Shown here one piece after another: positions 51,236 to 61,234 of a stretch of DNA of 64,000 nucleotides (position 1 is its first letter; each line of letters opens with the position of its first letter). The notes beneath the pieces are model-generated. The model was not told the DNA's origin. It saw only the letters and a list, made by a program, of their open reading frames with translations, and ran no database searches. Location of the stretch: positions 1 to 64,000 of the forward strand of contig CADEFM010000015.1 in NCBI GenBank assembly GCA_902826605.1, given 5' to 3'. The position numbers and the translations under genes were made by a program. Origin of the DNA: an uncultured Acidobacteriota bacterium (lineage in GTDB: Bacteria > Acidobacteriota > Terriglobia > Bryobacterales > Bryobacteraceae).

Positions 51236-53704
51236 ATGAAGTCGCGGGAGATTTTATCGGTGAAATCGTTTTTCCAGGATCTACGTTTCGGGATGCGCAT
51301 CGTATTGCGATCTCCGCTAATCTCGTCCTGGGTCGTACTTGCCCTCGCACTCGGCACCGGTGCGAATACGGCAATGTTCAGCGTGGTGGATGCCTTGTTG
51401 CTCCGCCCTGTGAACTACGCCGATCCCGAAAACGTCGTTCTGCTATGGGAAGTAGACGCGCAGGGCGTCCAGCGCAACGTGTCAGCGGCGAATTTTCTTG
51501 ATTGGCGGACGCGCACGAAATCATTTTCGGATATTGCCGGTTGGGCGCCCGCGTCTTTTGTGATGACAGGCGCGGGTTTGGATGGCGGCCGCGCCCAACA
51601 GATGCGCGGCGGTATGGTCACCGCCAACTTCTTCCGGACTTTGGGTGTTCAGCCTGCTCTGGGGCGTACGTTTCTGCCGGACGAAGATGGCATCGCCACT
51701 CCGGGCGCCCCCGCACGCGTCGCCGTGATTGGTTACCCGCTATGGCAGGAACGCTTTGGCGGTCGCCCGGACGTCCTTTCCCAAACCATCGAATTGAATT
51801 CGATTTCGCACCGCGTGATTGGTGTAATGCCTGCCGGTTTCCGTTTCTTCCCGGAGCGCTACATTTGGATCCCCGCTTCCATTAATTCCGCCGATCGCGA
51901 TTATCGCTATATTCTGACGCTCGCACGCCGCACCGCGAGTAAACAGGCGGCGGCGGCGGAGATGTCGGCGCTGGCCGCCGCCCTGGCGCAGGAATATCCG
52001 GATAGCAATAAAGGCTGGACCGTCCAGGCACAGGATGTCCTCGAATGGCTTCTGGATCGCACCTTCCGAATGCGCCTGCTGCTGCTGTTCGCAGCCGTGG
52101 GATTGCTGTTGCTCATCACATGCACGAACGTTGCGGGACTTCTCCTGACGCGCGCCGCGGCGCGCACCCGCGAAATGGCTTTGCGTGCGGCGTTGGGAGC
52201 CGGCAGCGTCCGTTTGATCCGCCAAGTTCTGACCGAAAGCCTGGTGCTCGCTTTGCTCGGTGGCGCGCTGGGCCTCGCGGTCGCCTGGGGATTGATTCGC
52301 GCGATCCCAGCCGTGCTGCCGGCCGCGAACGTCGCGTCGGCCTTGCCGGTGCAACTCAACGTTTCTGTCACCGTCTTCGCGATTCTGGCCGCAGTGGGCG
52401 CGAGTCTTGTATTCGGTCTGGCGCCCGCGCTTTCCGGTTTGCATATGGATCTGCAGAGTACGCTTCGCGAAGGAACACGGGGCGCAACCGCCGGCCGCAA
52501 GCGTCAACAATTCCGTCGCGCCATGGTGGCGTTGCAGGTCGCGCTTGCACTGGTGCTGCTGGCGAGCGCCGCTCTCATGAGAGAGAGTTTGACGAATCTA
52601 TCGGCGCGCAATCCCGGCGTCGTCACTCGAAATGTGCTCACGGCTCGTCTTTTTCTGCCGGAGGCCCAGTTTGGAACGGCACGCTCCCTCGCGCTGCAGC
52701 GGGAAGCCCTGCAGCGTATTCAAGCGGTTCCCGGAGTGCTTCGCGTTACCGCGGGTAGTGACCTTCCATTGCGCCTGTTGACGATGAATGTTCCGTTCGA
52801 TCTGGAAACTTCACCTCCTCGTCCAGACGCCGAAAAACCCGGTGTAGGCTACGTCAGCGTGATGCCGGGATATTTCGAGACATTGGGCATCCCTGTAAAA
52901 ACCGGCCGTGCGTTTGATGAAACAGATCGTGAATCGGCGGCTCCGGTAGTCATCGTCAATGAAGCGTTCGCGGAGCGCTATTTTCCCGCGCAGAATCCCA
53001 CGGGCAAGCGCCTGCTCTTGAGCCGCCCAATGCTGGGTAAGGACGGTTTTGAGAAAACCATGCGCGTCCAAATCGTCGGCGTGGTGGGCAACGTAGGGAC
53101 GGCGCGCAGCGTCCTGGTTCCGGAACCGATTCTCTATGCTCCACAGACTCAAAACGTCTGGTCCGGTGTCACCTGGTTCGCGGTCCGCACTGCCGGGGCG
53201 CCGGATCTTGCGGCATCCGCCGTCCGCTCAGAATTGGCGGAGCTCGGCGCGGGTGCATCTCCACCCCAAATCGATACGCTTGAGCAGGCCTTTGCCAGCC
53301 AACTCACCGAACCCCGCTTTCAAGCCCAGGTCATGAGCGGATTCGCCGCGCTCGCGATGATTCTGGCCGTAATTGGCATCTACGGCGTGAACGCATATGC
53401 CGTGGCGCAAAGGCGTCATGAAATCGGCGTCCGCATGGCGCTGGGCGCAAGCCCGGGCGCGGTGCGTTGGCAGGTGCTGGCCAGCGGAATGCGTGTAACG
53501 CTAGTAGGCATTGCAGGCGGCCTCGCAGGAGCGCTTGCCATCGCCTCCCTGCTCAGAAGCGTCTTGGTGGGCATTAGCGCCACTGATCCGGCGACGCTAG
53601 CGGCGGTCGCAGTGGTATTGGCCTTGGTCGCCGCGCTTGCATGTTACTTGCCCGCCCGCCACGCCGCTCGCATCGATCCCGCAGTGTGTTTGCGGGAGGA
53701 ATAG
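51236..53704 (+). CDS. ADOP-type duplicated orphan permease (MacB/FtsX-like)
   Basis: An 822-residue membrane protein from ATG 51236. It has two copies of the MacB-periplasmic plus FtsX-like permease unit: a first membrane helix (LISSWVVLALALGTGANTAMF) and periplasmic domain with VSAANFLDWRTR, helices near 280-420, then a second periplasmic domain and C-terminal helices (LAMILAVIGIYGVNAYAVAQRRHEIGVRMALGA). No ATPase gene is adjacent, which defines ADOP proteins, large paralogous families known from Acidobacteria. Substrate unknown. Confidence 0.9.
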   Translation: MKSREILSVKSFFQDLRFGMRIVLRSPLISSWVVLALALGTGANTAMFSVVDALLLRPVNYADPENVVLLWEVDAQGVQRNVSAANFLDWRTRTKSFSDIAGWAPASFVMTGAGLDGGRAQQMRGGMVTANFFRTLGVQPALGRTFLPDEDGIATPGAPARVAVIGYPLWQERFGGRPDVLSQTIELNSISHRVIGVMPAGFRFFPERYIWIPASINSADRDYRYILTLARRTASKQAAAAEMSALAAALAQEYPDSNKGWTVQAQDVLEWLLDRTFRMRLLLLFAAVGLLLLITCTNVAGLLLTRAAARTREMALRAALGAGSVRLIRQVLTESLVLALLGGALGLAVAWGLIRAIPAVLPAANVASALPVQLNVSVTVFAILAAVGASLVFGLAPALSGLHMDLQSTLREGTRGATAGRKRQQFRRAMVALQVALALVLLASAALMRESLTNLSARNPGVVTRNVLTARLFLPEAQFGTARSLALQREALQRIQAVPGVLRVTAGSDLPLRLLTMNVPFDLETSPPRPDAEKPGVGYVSVMPGYFETLGIPVKTGRAFDETDRESAAPVVIVNEAFAERYFPAQNPTGKRLLLSRPMLGKDGFEKTMRVQIVGVVGNVGTARSVLVPEPILYAPQTQNVWSGVTWFAVRTAGAPDLAASAVRSELAELGAGASPPQIDTLEQAFASQLTEPRFQAQVMSGFAALAMILAVIGIYGVNAYAVAQRRHEIGVRMALGASPGAVRWQVLASGMRVTLVGIAGGLAGALAIASLLRSVLVGISATDPATLAAVAVVLALVAALACYLPARHAARIDPAVCLREE

Positions 53705-53706
53705 TA

Positions 53707-55044
53707 TCACGTCGCATACTTCACTAGCCGCCGCCGTATGGATTCCGGCGCAACTGCCTGCACATCGCAAAAATCGCCGTCGTAGCGCGTGGAGATCACG
53801 CGGCCATATTCGTGCAGCAGATGAAGTGCGGCCCCTTGCTCGACGGGGAAACGAAAACTGCACTCGGCCAAGACATCCAGCTTTAACACTTCGTCGATTT
53901 TGCGCAGAAGTGCGTCGATTCCTTCACCTGTGCGCGCCGAAATAGTCACCGCTGCCGCCGGTTGGCGTTCCGGGTCTGCAAGGATCCGGCGTGCCAACGC
54001 CGTGGCCTCGACAGCACCATCTTGCCCGCTGCCTTCCGATTCCGGCAATTGGTCGATCTTGTTCAGCACCAGAATCTGCGGCGTGCCCTCGGCGCCAATC
54101 TCCTGTAAGGTTGCCAGCACGTGCGCGGTATGTTCCGTGGCCGCCGCTGAACTGGCGTCAACCACGTGCAGCAGGAGTTCCGCCTCCACCACTTCTTCGA
54201 GGGTGGCTCGAAATGCCTTGACTAGCGTCGTAGGCAGGTTACGAATGAATCCCACGGTGTCGCTAAATAGAACGCGGCGGCGCGAGGGCAGAGTTACGTG
54301 GCGCACGGTCGGATCTAGAGTCGCGAACATTTTCGCATCTGCCAGCACGGCTGCGCCGGTCAGACGATTGAATAACGTGGATTTTCCCGCGTTTGTGTAA
54401 CCGACGAGCGCAATGGTTGCCAGTGGAACCGCCTGGCGCTGGCGCCTCTGCGTGGCCCGGCCTCCGCGCACGCGCTCCAGGTCCTCCCGAATCGCCGCGA
54501 TGCGGTGATGAATACGGCGGCGGTCGGTTTCAAGTTTTGTTTCGCCAGGACCGCGTGTGCCGATGCCGCCGCCCAAACGCGACATCATCGCGCCGCGCCC
54601 GGTTAGGCGCGGCAAGAGATAGTTCAATTGCGCAAGTTCCACCTGCAATTGACCCTCTCGCGTGCGGGCACGTTTTGCGAAGATATCGAGGATGAGCTGC
54701 GTCCGGTCCAGCACTTTCACGTCCAGCGCACGCTCCAAATTGCGTTGTTGCGTTGGCGTCAATTCGCGGTCGAACACCACAAGCGTCGCGTCATGAAGGT
54801 GAATCAGAGCCTTGAGCTCGTCCACTTTGCCAGCGCCAACTTGGGTCGCTGCATCAATACGCGGGCGGGCTTGAATTTGACGTTCAACGACACGCGCGCC
54901 CGCGGTGACCGCGAGCGATGCGAGTTCTTCCAGGGATTCCTGCGCGTTGACCGGTGCTGCATCCAGCGCGGATGGGCTCCGCTGCGCGCTGCGGCCGGTC
55001 AGGTGAACGCCTACCAGGATTGCGATTTCGTGTGCCGCTTGCAA
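53707..55044 (-). CDS. hflX: Ribosome-associated GTPase HflX
   Basis: A 445-residue GTPase that splits stalled ribosomes, starting TTG at 55044. N-terminal HflX domain with VGAGKVDEL and RTQLILDIFAKRARTREGQLQVELAQL (in part), the Gly-rich GGGIGTRGPGETKLE linker, then the G domain: GYTNAGKSTLFN (G1), SDTVGFIRNLP (G3) and VLNKIDQ (G4). hfq is 9 bp upstream. Confidence 0.95.
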   Translation of the reverse strand: MQAAHEIAILVGVHLTGRSAQRSPSALDAAPVNAQESLEELASLAVTAGARVVERQIQARPRIDAATQVGAGKVDELKALIHLHDATLVVFDRELTPTQQRNLERALDVKVLDRTQLILDIFAKRARTREGQLQVELAQLNYLLPRLTGRGAMMSRLGGGIGTRGPGETKLETDRRRIHHRIAAIREDLERVRGGRATQRRQRQAVPLATIALVGYTNAGKSTLFNRLTGAAVLADAKMFATLDPTVRHVTLPSRRRVLFSDTVGFIRNLPTTLVKAFRATLEEVVEAELLLHVVDASSAAATEHTAHVLATLQEIGAEGTPQILVLNKIDQLPESEGSGQDGAVEATALARRILADPERQPAAAVTISARTGEGIDALLRKIDEVLKLDVLAECSFRFPVEQGAALHLLHEYGRVISTRYDGDFCDVQAVAPESIRRRLVKYAT

Positions 55045-55053
55045 CTTCCGGCT

Positions 55054-55344
55054 CTATTGTCCGTTATCGCCGGCAGGTGCGCCAGGCATCCCGTGTGCCG
55101 CAGCCGATGCGGCATTGGTGTGTGGCCCAGCGTGGAACGGCCGCGAAACCACAACAGTGGAAATCGCATGCTTAAAAATGAGCTGTTCCTGGTTGTTGGA
55201 TTCTAGAACGACGGAGTATTTGTCGAAGCTCTTAATCCGTCCCGACAGTTTGACGCCACTCATCAGATAGATCGTCAAAAAAGTTTTGTCTTTGCGCGTG
55301 TTGTTTAAAAATGCTTCTTGTATGTTTTGCGCTTGTTTTTCCAT
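55054..55344 (-). CDS. hfq: RNA chaperone Hfq
   Basis: A 96-residue Sm-like protein. Sm1 and Sm2 motifs are present: QEAFLNNTRKDKTFLTIYLM, GVKLSGRIKSFDKYSVVLE and QLIFKHAISTVVVS. Q9 (or its neighbour), the YSVVL and KHAIS residues bind small RNAs and mRNA. A Pro/Ala/Gly-rich tail of about 25 residues follows. hflX is directly downstream, as in Proteobacteria. Confidence 0.96.
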   Translation of the reverse strand: MEKQAQNIQEAFLNNTRKDKTFLTIYLMSGVKLSGRIKSFDKYSVVLESNNQEQLIFKHAISTVVVSRPFHAGPHTNAASAAAHGMPGAPAGDNGQ

Positions 55345-55567
55345 ACTTCCCTCTTAGCTCACGGCGTAACGATCTGCCGTGTCGCCTGTATCCATTATCG
55401 AGAGCAGCCGGGGGACGCGCGTATTTCAGTTGCAAACGCATCCGTGGTTATCATCATACCGCAGCAATCATAGGGTTATTTTCACCGAACTCGTTTCCTT
55501 TACCCCCAAACCTCACCGGGCGGCGCGCCCGACGCACCCGCAACTCTCGGGAACGCGCCTGCTGCCA

Positions 55568-56320
55568 CTATCTTCTTCCCAAATGCAGCGCCACCGCGCC
55601 GAACGTCATCCGCTCGAACTCAACGCTAGCAAACCCGGCCCTCCGCATCTGCTGCGTTAGTTCGTCGGCGCCGGGAAACTTTCGAATTGATTCAGGCAGA
55701 TAAGAGTAGGCCTCCCGCGAACCCGAAATCAAACCGCCCACGAACGGCAGCAAGCGTGTCGAAAAAAAGCCGTACACCCCGCCGAATACGGGATTTGTGG
55801 GCTGTGAGAATTCGAGAATCGCCAGTACGCCCCCCGGTTTCAGCACTCGCAACAGTTCGTCGAGGCCATGTCTGTAGTTCGCCAGGTTGCGGAAACCGAA
55901 CGCAACGGTGATCAGGTCAAGCGACGAGGATGCAAGCGGCAATATCAGCGCATCCGCTTCAAATAACGGCAGATGCAGCTTCCTGGCTCGTATTTTTCGT
56001 TGTGCCTCCACCAGCATCGGGTGGCAGAAGTCGCTCCCCAGAATAACCGGGTTCGCTCCACCCCGGCGGGCGTCCATGGACAACAGAACATCCGCCGTAC
56101 CGCAGCACAGATCCAGCACGCGCGCCCCCGGTCGCGCCAGCACATCCGCCACGCGCTCCACGGTGCGCTTACGCCAGTGTTTGTCCAGATTGAATGAGAG
56201 CAGATGGTTCAGCAGGTCGTACTTTCCGGCGATCCTTCCGAACATGCCGCGTACCCACCGGGATGCATCCTCTTCGCCGGATACACCACTAGGCGTGGTT
56301 CCCTGTGCTGGGATCATCAC
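55568..56320 (-). CDS. menG: Demethylmenaquinone methyltransferase (UbiE/MenG)
   Basis: A 250-residue SAM methyltransferase for the last step of menaquinone synthesis. UbiE signatures: MFGRIAGKYDLLNHLLSFN, the SAM loop VLDLCCGTADVLL, ITVAFGFRNLAN and LKPGGVLAILEFSQP. Its ATG overlaps the aroB stop by 4 bp (ATGA), placing it in an operon with the chorismate precursor enzyme, consistent with quinone biosynthesis. Confidence 0.92.
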   Translation of the reverse strand: MMIPAQGTTPSGVSGEEDASRWVRGMFGRIAGKYDLLNHLLSFNLDKHWRKRTVERVADVLARPGARVLDLCCGTADVLLSMDARRGGANPVILGSDFCHPMLVEAQRKIRARKLHLPLFEADALILPLASSSLDLITVAFGFRNLANYRHGLDELLRVLKPGGVLAILEFSQPTNPVFGGVYGFFSTRLLPFVGGLISGSREAYSYLPESIRKFPGADELTQQMRRAGFASVEFERMTFGAVALHLGRR

Positions 56321-57405
56321 GCTTGAACCGCCTGGCCCAGCGCCGTTTCAATCGCTTCAAGCACATGTGCCTCCGCCACGCCGGAAACCACCGCCACCTC
56401 GCCGATCGTCACCGGCAGCACAAAGTGGACCTTGCCCTGAACGGTCTTCTTATCTGACCCTAACCGTGCCAAAAGATTCGCCGCGGAGATGCCGTCCACC
56501 GCCGGAATGGGTCCATAGCCGCGAATCACGGCGTGAATGGCGGAAGCATCGTCCGCGCTCAGCCGGCCCGAAATTTCGGCGATTGTAGTTGCGGCGTGCA
56601 TGCCGAATGCCACCGCTTCCCCGTGCAAAAAACGCGTGTACCCCGTTTCAGCTTCAAGCGCATGTCCTACCGTGTGTCCAAAATTCAGGATGCGGCGAAG
56701 ATCCCCCTCGCGCTCATCGGCAGTGACCACTTCAGCTTTAATCTTCACCGCACCGGCGATAATCGCGTCCACGGTCTTGGGGTCCTGTGCCAAAACACGC
56801 TCTCTGTCATCCGCAAGCACCCGAAACAGCTCGGCATCGCGGATCACGCCGCACTTAATGATTTCGTACAGACCTGCGCGGTACTCGCGCTCAGGCAGCG
56901 TATGCAGCACGTCCGGGTCGATCAACACAACTAACGGCTGATGAAACGCTCCCACCAGATTCTTGCCCGCGACCAGATTGACACCCGTCTTCCCCCCCAC
57001 CGCCGCGTCCACCTGTGCGAGCAGCGTGGTCGCGATCTGCATCACTGGAATGCCGCGCATGAACACAGCGGCCAGAAATCCCGCGACGTCCGTGACAATC
57101 CCGCCTCCAAATGCCACGATGAGGCTTCCACGGTCGCCGCCCGCCTCCATCATCTGCTCGGCCAGCGCTTCCACTTCTGCCAGACGCTTCCGGGGTTCGC
57201 CGCCTGGGAAGAACAGCACCTGATGTTCCCGTGCACCGAGAGCTTTCTTCACACGGTCGCCATGCAGCCCCCACACATCGGAAGTGGTGACAACGAATAT
57301 TCTGCCCGCGCGCGCCGGCAGGAATTCGTCGATCCGTGCAATGCACCCGCGTTCAACAATGGCGTCATAAGCGCGCTGCGGCGTCTGGACGCGATAATTT
57401 GCCAT
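56317..57405 (-). CDS. aroB: 3-dehydroquinate synthase
   Basis: A 362-residue NAD- and metal-dependent enzyme, second step of the shikimate pathway. ATG 57405 (MANYRVQTP) is preferred; the upstream frame has no homology character. Motifs: FPGGEPRKRLAEVE, VAFGGGIVTDVAGFLAA, GGKTGVNLVAGKNLVGAF, EIIKCGVI and NFGHTVGHALE with the metal-binding His. Length is normal. Confidence 0.95.
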   Translation of the reverse strand: MANYRVQTPQRAYDAIVERGCIARIDEFLPARAGRIFVVTTSDVWGLHGDRVKKALGAREHQVLFFPGGEPRKRLAEVEALAEQMMEAGGDRGSLIVAFGGGIVTDVAGFLAAVFMRGIPVMQIATTLLAQVDAAVGGKTGVNLVAGKNLVGAFHQPLVVLIDPDVLHTLPEREYRAGLYEIIKCGVIRDAELFRVLADDRERVLAQDPKTVDAIIAGAVKIKAEVVTADEREGDLRRILNFGHTVGHALEAETGYTRFLHGEAVAFGMHAATTIAEISGRLSADDASAIHAVIRGYGPIPAVDGISAANLLARLGSDKKTVQGKVHFVLPVTIGEVAVVSGVAEAHVLEAIETALGQAVQA

Positions 57406-57412
57406 AAGTTCG

Positions 57413-58630
57413 TTGTACCATGAGCTATTGCTCCCCATCGCAATTTCCCTTTTCTTTTCATTCCTGCTCTTCGCCGCCCCTCTCCAGGAACGTAGCGCCA
57501 CCACGGTTCTGTGGGCCGCGCCCGCCATCCTCGTCGCCGCTATGATGATCGCCTGGGCGGCCGAAGCGTCCCAGTATTTCGTCGCCCAGGGATTCGCGCT
57601 GGCCATTCTCGCATGGCTGCAAACGTTGCCGGAATTCGCGGTAGAAGCTGTTCTGGCGTGGCATCAACAGAGCCATCTCCTGCTGGCGAATCTGACCGGC
57701 GCGCTGCGCCTGCTGACCGGTATTGGATGGCCGCTCATCTACTTCACTGCCGCCTGGTTCCAGAGGCGTCGTACGGGCATTCCGCTGCGCAGGATCGAAC
57801 TCGATAAGCATCACGCCGTGGAAGTAGTTGGCTTGTGCGTTCCTCTGCTCTATATTCCCGTGATCGCGCTCAAAGCTACTCTCACCGTCTATGATGCCCT
57901 GGTGCTCATCGCCGTCTACGCAGTGTACTTGTGGATTCTCAGCCGTCTTCCCGCTGAGGATCACGAGGAAATCGACGACTTGGAAGCGATTCCGCGCTCC
58001 ATCGTGCTCGCGCCGCGCACGAAACGCATCGTTTCCATTACCGTGCTTTTTCTGTTAGGTGGCGCGTTGATCTATTTCAGCGCGGAGCCATTTCTCGCCA
58101 GCCTGCTTGCCCTCGCCATACTGGCCGGAATGCCTGAATTTCTGTTCGTGCAATGGATAGCGCCGCTGGTCAGTGAATTTCCGGAGATGGCATCCACCCT
58201 CTACTGGGCGCGCCGTGAGAAACGGGGCGCCATGGCGCTGATGAATATGGTTTCCAGCAACATCAATCAATGGACTCTGCTGACCGGCATGTTGCCAATC
58301 GTCTATTCAATCAGCATCGGAACCACGACGCCCATCGCCTTTGACGATCAGCAGCAGCTTGAGTTGTGGCTGACGCTGGGACAAGCGGTGATCGGGATGG
58401 TTTTTCTGATGAACATGGAGCTGGTCTGGTGGAAAGCCGCCGCGCTCGGCGTTTTGTTCGCGATTCCGTTCATCAACAAGACGGCGCAACTTGCCGTGAC
58501 CTGGATTTATTTCGCCTGGGCCGCGGCGGAAGTGACCCGCATGGTGGCCACTCGGCGTCCACCCAAGGCGCTTCCGCTATTCGCGCAGGTGTGGCGAACG
58601 CACATCCTAAAGCCCGCTCTTTCGCGTTAA
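57413..58630 (+). CDS. Sodium/calcium antiporter-like membrane protein (CaCA superfamily)
   Basis: A 405-residue membrane protein with about ten membrane segments, starting TTG at 57413. Two alpha-repeat-like blocks contain the ion-binding acids: LQTLPEFAVEAVLAW with LLANLTGA, and SEFPEMASTLYW with LMNMVSSNINQWTLL. The central loop is acidic (DHEEIDDLE). The start is only 7 bp from the divergent aroB start, so each promoter must lie inside the other gene. Ion specificity unknown. Confidence 0.82.
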   Translation: MYHELLLPIAISLFFSFLLFAAPLQERSATTVLWAAPAILVAAMMIAWAAEASQYFVAQGFALAILAWLQTLPEFAVEAVLAWHQQSHLLLANLTGALRLLTGIGWPLIYFTAAWFQRRRTGIPLRRIELDKHHAVEVVGLCVPLLYIPVIALKATLTVYDALVLIAVYAVYLWILSRLPAEDHEEIDDLEAIPRSIVLAPRTKRIVSITVLFLLGGALIYFSAEPFLASLLALAILAGMPEFLFVQWIAPLVSEFPEMASTLYWARREKRGAMALMNMVSSNINQWTLLTGMLPIVYSISIGTTTPIAFDDQQQLELWLTLGQAVIGMVFLMNMELVWWKAAALGVLFAIPFINKTAQLAVTWIYFAWAAAEVTRMVATRRPPKALPLFAQVWRTHILKPALSR

Positions 58631-58634
58631 TGAA

Positions 58635-58657
58635 GGCGAGGGCTATCAGCCCTCGCC
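58635..58657. terminator. Perfect hairpin between convergent genes
   Basis: GGCGAGGGCT, ATC, AGCCCTCGCC form a perfect ten-base stem 4 bp after the antiporter stop, facing the convergent permease gene. There is no T-run, so it is a hairpin that may slow polymerase from either side or mark an mRNA 3' end. Confidence 0.6.
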
Positions 58658-58821
58658 AATCGCTTCACCGCCCTAATTGCCGTGCGATGACGGAGGAAAG
58701 CAGATGATAGGATCTCCCATAACTCACACCCCTTTCTGCCCGCTGTCAGGCTCGCCTCACTGTATACGGCAGATTCACGGTAAGCTTCCGCGTTAGATCG
58801 CTATCCGGTTCCATACGTTGG

Positions 58822-61185
58822 TTATGAAACAGGTTCCCGAAGAGCCACCGCAGGTTCCATGCTGCAAATGCTCCAGGCAGCGAGTGCACCTGCGGCGAGA
58901 GTGGCGCAGATCACGACTGCTGCGGCCGCGGTAAACACTCCCACGCTCAATCCGGCCGCAACCATCCAGTAGGTTGCCGCGCATGCTGCGCACGCCCCGA
59001 AAGATACTCCTGCGAAAGCCATGCCAACGGTTCCCCGCAAGCTCAGCGCCAGTAACGCTCCTCGCCCCGTCCCCAATGCTCCCCGGATGCCCATTTCTCG
59101 ACGCCGCCGTTCCGCCGCGCTAGCCACGGTTACGTACAATCCCACTAACGCAAGGGAAAGCGCCCCCGCCGCCGCTGCCATCGTCAGCCGCACTCCAATC
59201 CTCATGCCAAAGAGAGCGCCGCCCTCCACGGCTTCGCACAAACTGCGGATCTCGCTCATCGGTTGCCGTGCATCAATGTCACGCGCCGCCGCTACTACGG
59301 CAGAGATCATCGACTCCGGCGCGTCCCTAGTCTCCACATGCAGCGCCATGCGGGAAGCCGGACGTTGCGCGAATGGAAGATACAAGAATGGCTTCGGCGA
59401 TTCGCCAACATCAAAGTACTTCGCGTTTTCGACGATGCCCACCACTTCTATGTGCTGCCCGTCGACAAGCATTGATCGGCCCAGCGGGTGTTCGGAACGT
59501 CGCGCCAATTCCCGGTTGATCACCGCGACACGCGGGCTCTCCATTCGGTCGGTAGCGGAGAGCGAACGGCCTTCCACCATGCGCATCTTCATCAGCGCGA
59601 AGTATTCCGGAGTGACTGCGTTGCTCCATACGGAAACAATCTCCTCCCCCGCCACGAACTCCACGCGCCTCTGCGATCCCGTCATGCCGAAAGGAATCGA
59701 CTGCGCTAACGCCGCTCTTTCGACTCCTGGCAAGGCTGTGACGCCGGCCAGCAACTCCCGGTAAAACTCTCGTGCGCCAATCGATCCGATGCGCACCTGC
59801 GCCGGATCAAACGTCATCGTCAGCACATGATCCAAGCGATAACCCAGGTCCGTCCGCGCGTTTTTCAGAAGTGCGTGCAGTAATCCGCCGCCCGTCGTCA
59901 CCAGAAACATGGCGATGGAAATTTGCAGCGCCGCGAGAACGTTCAGCGCTCCGCTTGCTGTCGTGCTCCGTGTGCTGGCGAGATCTCTCCTTTGGAGCGA
60001 GAGCCACGGCCCCGCACCGCACAACAACGCACATACCGTCGCTGCCGCACTCATCGTTACCGTAATCCTCATGTCGAAGCGAGCATCCATTGCCACGCCC
60101 AGATCCGAAGGCCATACTACGGATTGTGCTAGCAATCGGACGATCGCCGCCCCAACCGGCACGGCCCCCGCGATCCCGGTCAGGGCGACGCACACGCTCT
60201 CCGCTAGCAAGTTCATGAGCAGATGAATGGGACGCGCTCCCAACGCCTCGCGGAGCGCAATCTCCCCTCTGCGTGATTCCGCGCGCAACAGGATCAACCC
60301 GCCGGCGTTGGCACACCCGATACCAATCGCCAATAAGCTCGCCGCCACTAGTAAGACCCCTAGCATAGACATCGCGGGACTTAGGCGTGTACGGGCCTCC
60401 AGATCCGTCAGCAGCATCGCCGAGTGCTCGCGATTCGTCTCCGCGTGCGCTTGCGCCAGCCGCGCACTGAGTGCCGTCAATTCCGCTTGCGCACTTGGTT
60501 GTGTAGTGCCGCGCCGCAAGCGCGCGTATAACGAGAAAAACCGGCGTCCCCGGTCATCCATGGGATGACCCGCCACCGGCAGCAATCCCGCGCGATAAGC
60601 ACCCGCCGGCACATAAAAGTCTTCGTGCAGAAAGCGGTCCAATCCAAACTGGCGCCCCGCGATTCCCACCACCTGGAACGCCACCCCACCGGCCTGGAGC
60701 GTGCTTCCTATGACCCTCGGATCGCCGCTCCAGTATGCCTTCCAATATGCATTGCTTAAGATCACGACCGGCGCGTGTTCGTCATCCTGCGTGAACGAAC
60801 GGCCCAGCTGCGTGCGCACGCCCAACGTATCGAAATAGTTCGTGGTGACCGCCAGACCCATGCGAACGCGTGGGCTTTCACCCGTCTTGCCTACGGCCAC
60901 CAGCACCTGACATTGCGCGGCAATGCTTTCAAACGCACTGCCTCCTCTCGCGAAGTCTTCATAGTCCGGATAGGACACGAATCCCAACGGATGTAGCTTG
61001 GAACTTGTGAAGATTCGGACGATCTCATGTGGGCGAGCCACTGCCAAGGGCCGCAGAAAGATCGCATCCGCCACGCTTGCAAACGCCGCCGCCAGGCCCA
61101 AGCCCAGTGCGATTGACCCAGCCGCAAGTATATAGACTCTGGGGTTCCTTATCACGCCCCACGGTAGCAGCGCAGTGCCAGGCAC
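58822..61185 (-). CDS. Second ADOP-type orphan permease
   Basis: A 787-residue protein from GTG 61185 with the duplicated MacB/FtsX-like layout: N-terminal helix (VYILAAGSIALGLGLAAAF), VSYPDYEDFARGGSAF, central helices, second periplasmic domain (RVAVINRELARRS, GRSMLVDGQ) and C-terminal RRREMGIRGALGTGRG. It is divergent in sequence from the copy at 51236 and lacks a neighbouring ATPase. Substrate unknown. Confidence 0.88.
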   Translation of the reverse strand: MPGTALLPWGVIRNPRVYILAAGSIALGLGLAAAFASVADAIFLRPLAVARPHEIVRIFTSSKLHPLGFVSYPDYEDFARGGSAFESIAAQCQVLVAVGKTGESPRVRMGLAVTTNYFDTLGVRTQLGRSFTQDDEHAPVVILSNAYWKAYWSGDPRVIGSTLQAGGVAFQVVGIAGRQFGLDRFLHEDFYVPAGAYRAGLLPVAGHPMDDRGRRFFSLYARLRRGTTQPSAQAELTALSARLAQAHAETNREHSAMLLTDLEARTRLSPAMSMLGVLLVAASLLAIGIGCANAGGLILLRAESRRGEIALREALGARPIHLLMNLLAESVCVALTGIAGAVPVGAAIVRLLAQSVVWPSDLGVAMDARFDMRITVTMSAAATVCALLCGAGPWLSLQRRDLASTRSTTASGALNVLAALQISIAMFLVTTGGGLLHALLKNARTDLGYRLDHVLTMTFDPAQVRIGSIGAREFYRELLAGVTALPGVERAALAQSIPFGMTGSQRRVEFVAGEEIVSVWSNAVTPEYFALMKMRMVEGRSLSATDRMESPRVAVINRELARRSEHPLGRSMLVDGQHIEVVGIVENAKYFDVGESPKPFLYLPFAQRPASRMALHVETRDAPESMISAVVAAARDIDARQPMSEIRSLCEAVEGGALFGMRIGVRLTMAAAAGALSLALVGLYVTVASAAERRRREMGIRGALGTGRGALLALSLRGTVGMAFAGVSFGACAACAATYWMVAAGLSVGVFTAAAAVVICATLAAGALAAWSICSMEPAVALREPVS

Positions 61186-61234
61186 AAGTCATCCTGGAGC
61201 GCTATCACGTTGTAAAGTGAGGTGGATCGGAAGT

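Noticed and set aside
50886..51374. 162-codon minus-strand frame upstream of the first ADOP permease
   Set aside because: No start signal, overlaps the permease start, and no family resemblance.
55345..55567. tRNA or small RNA gene between hfq and menG
   Set aside because: No cloverleaf arms or T-loop motif seen; treated as the hfq promoter region only.
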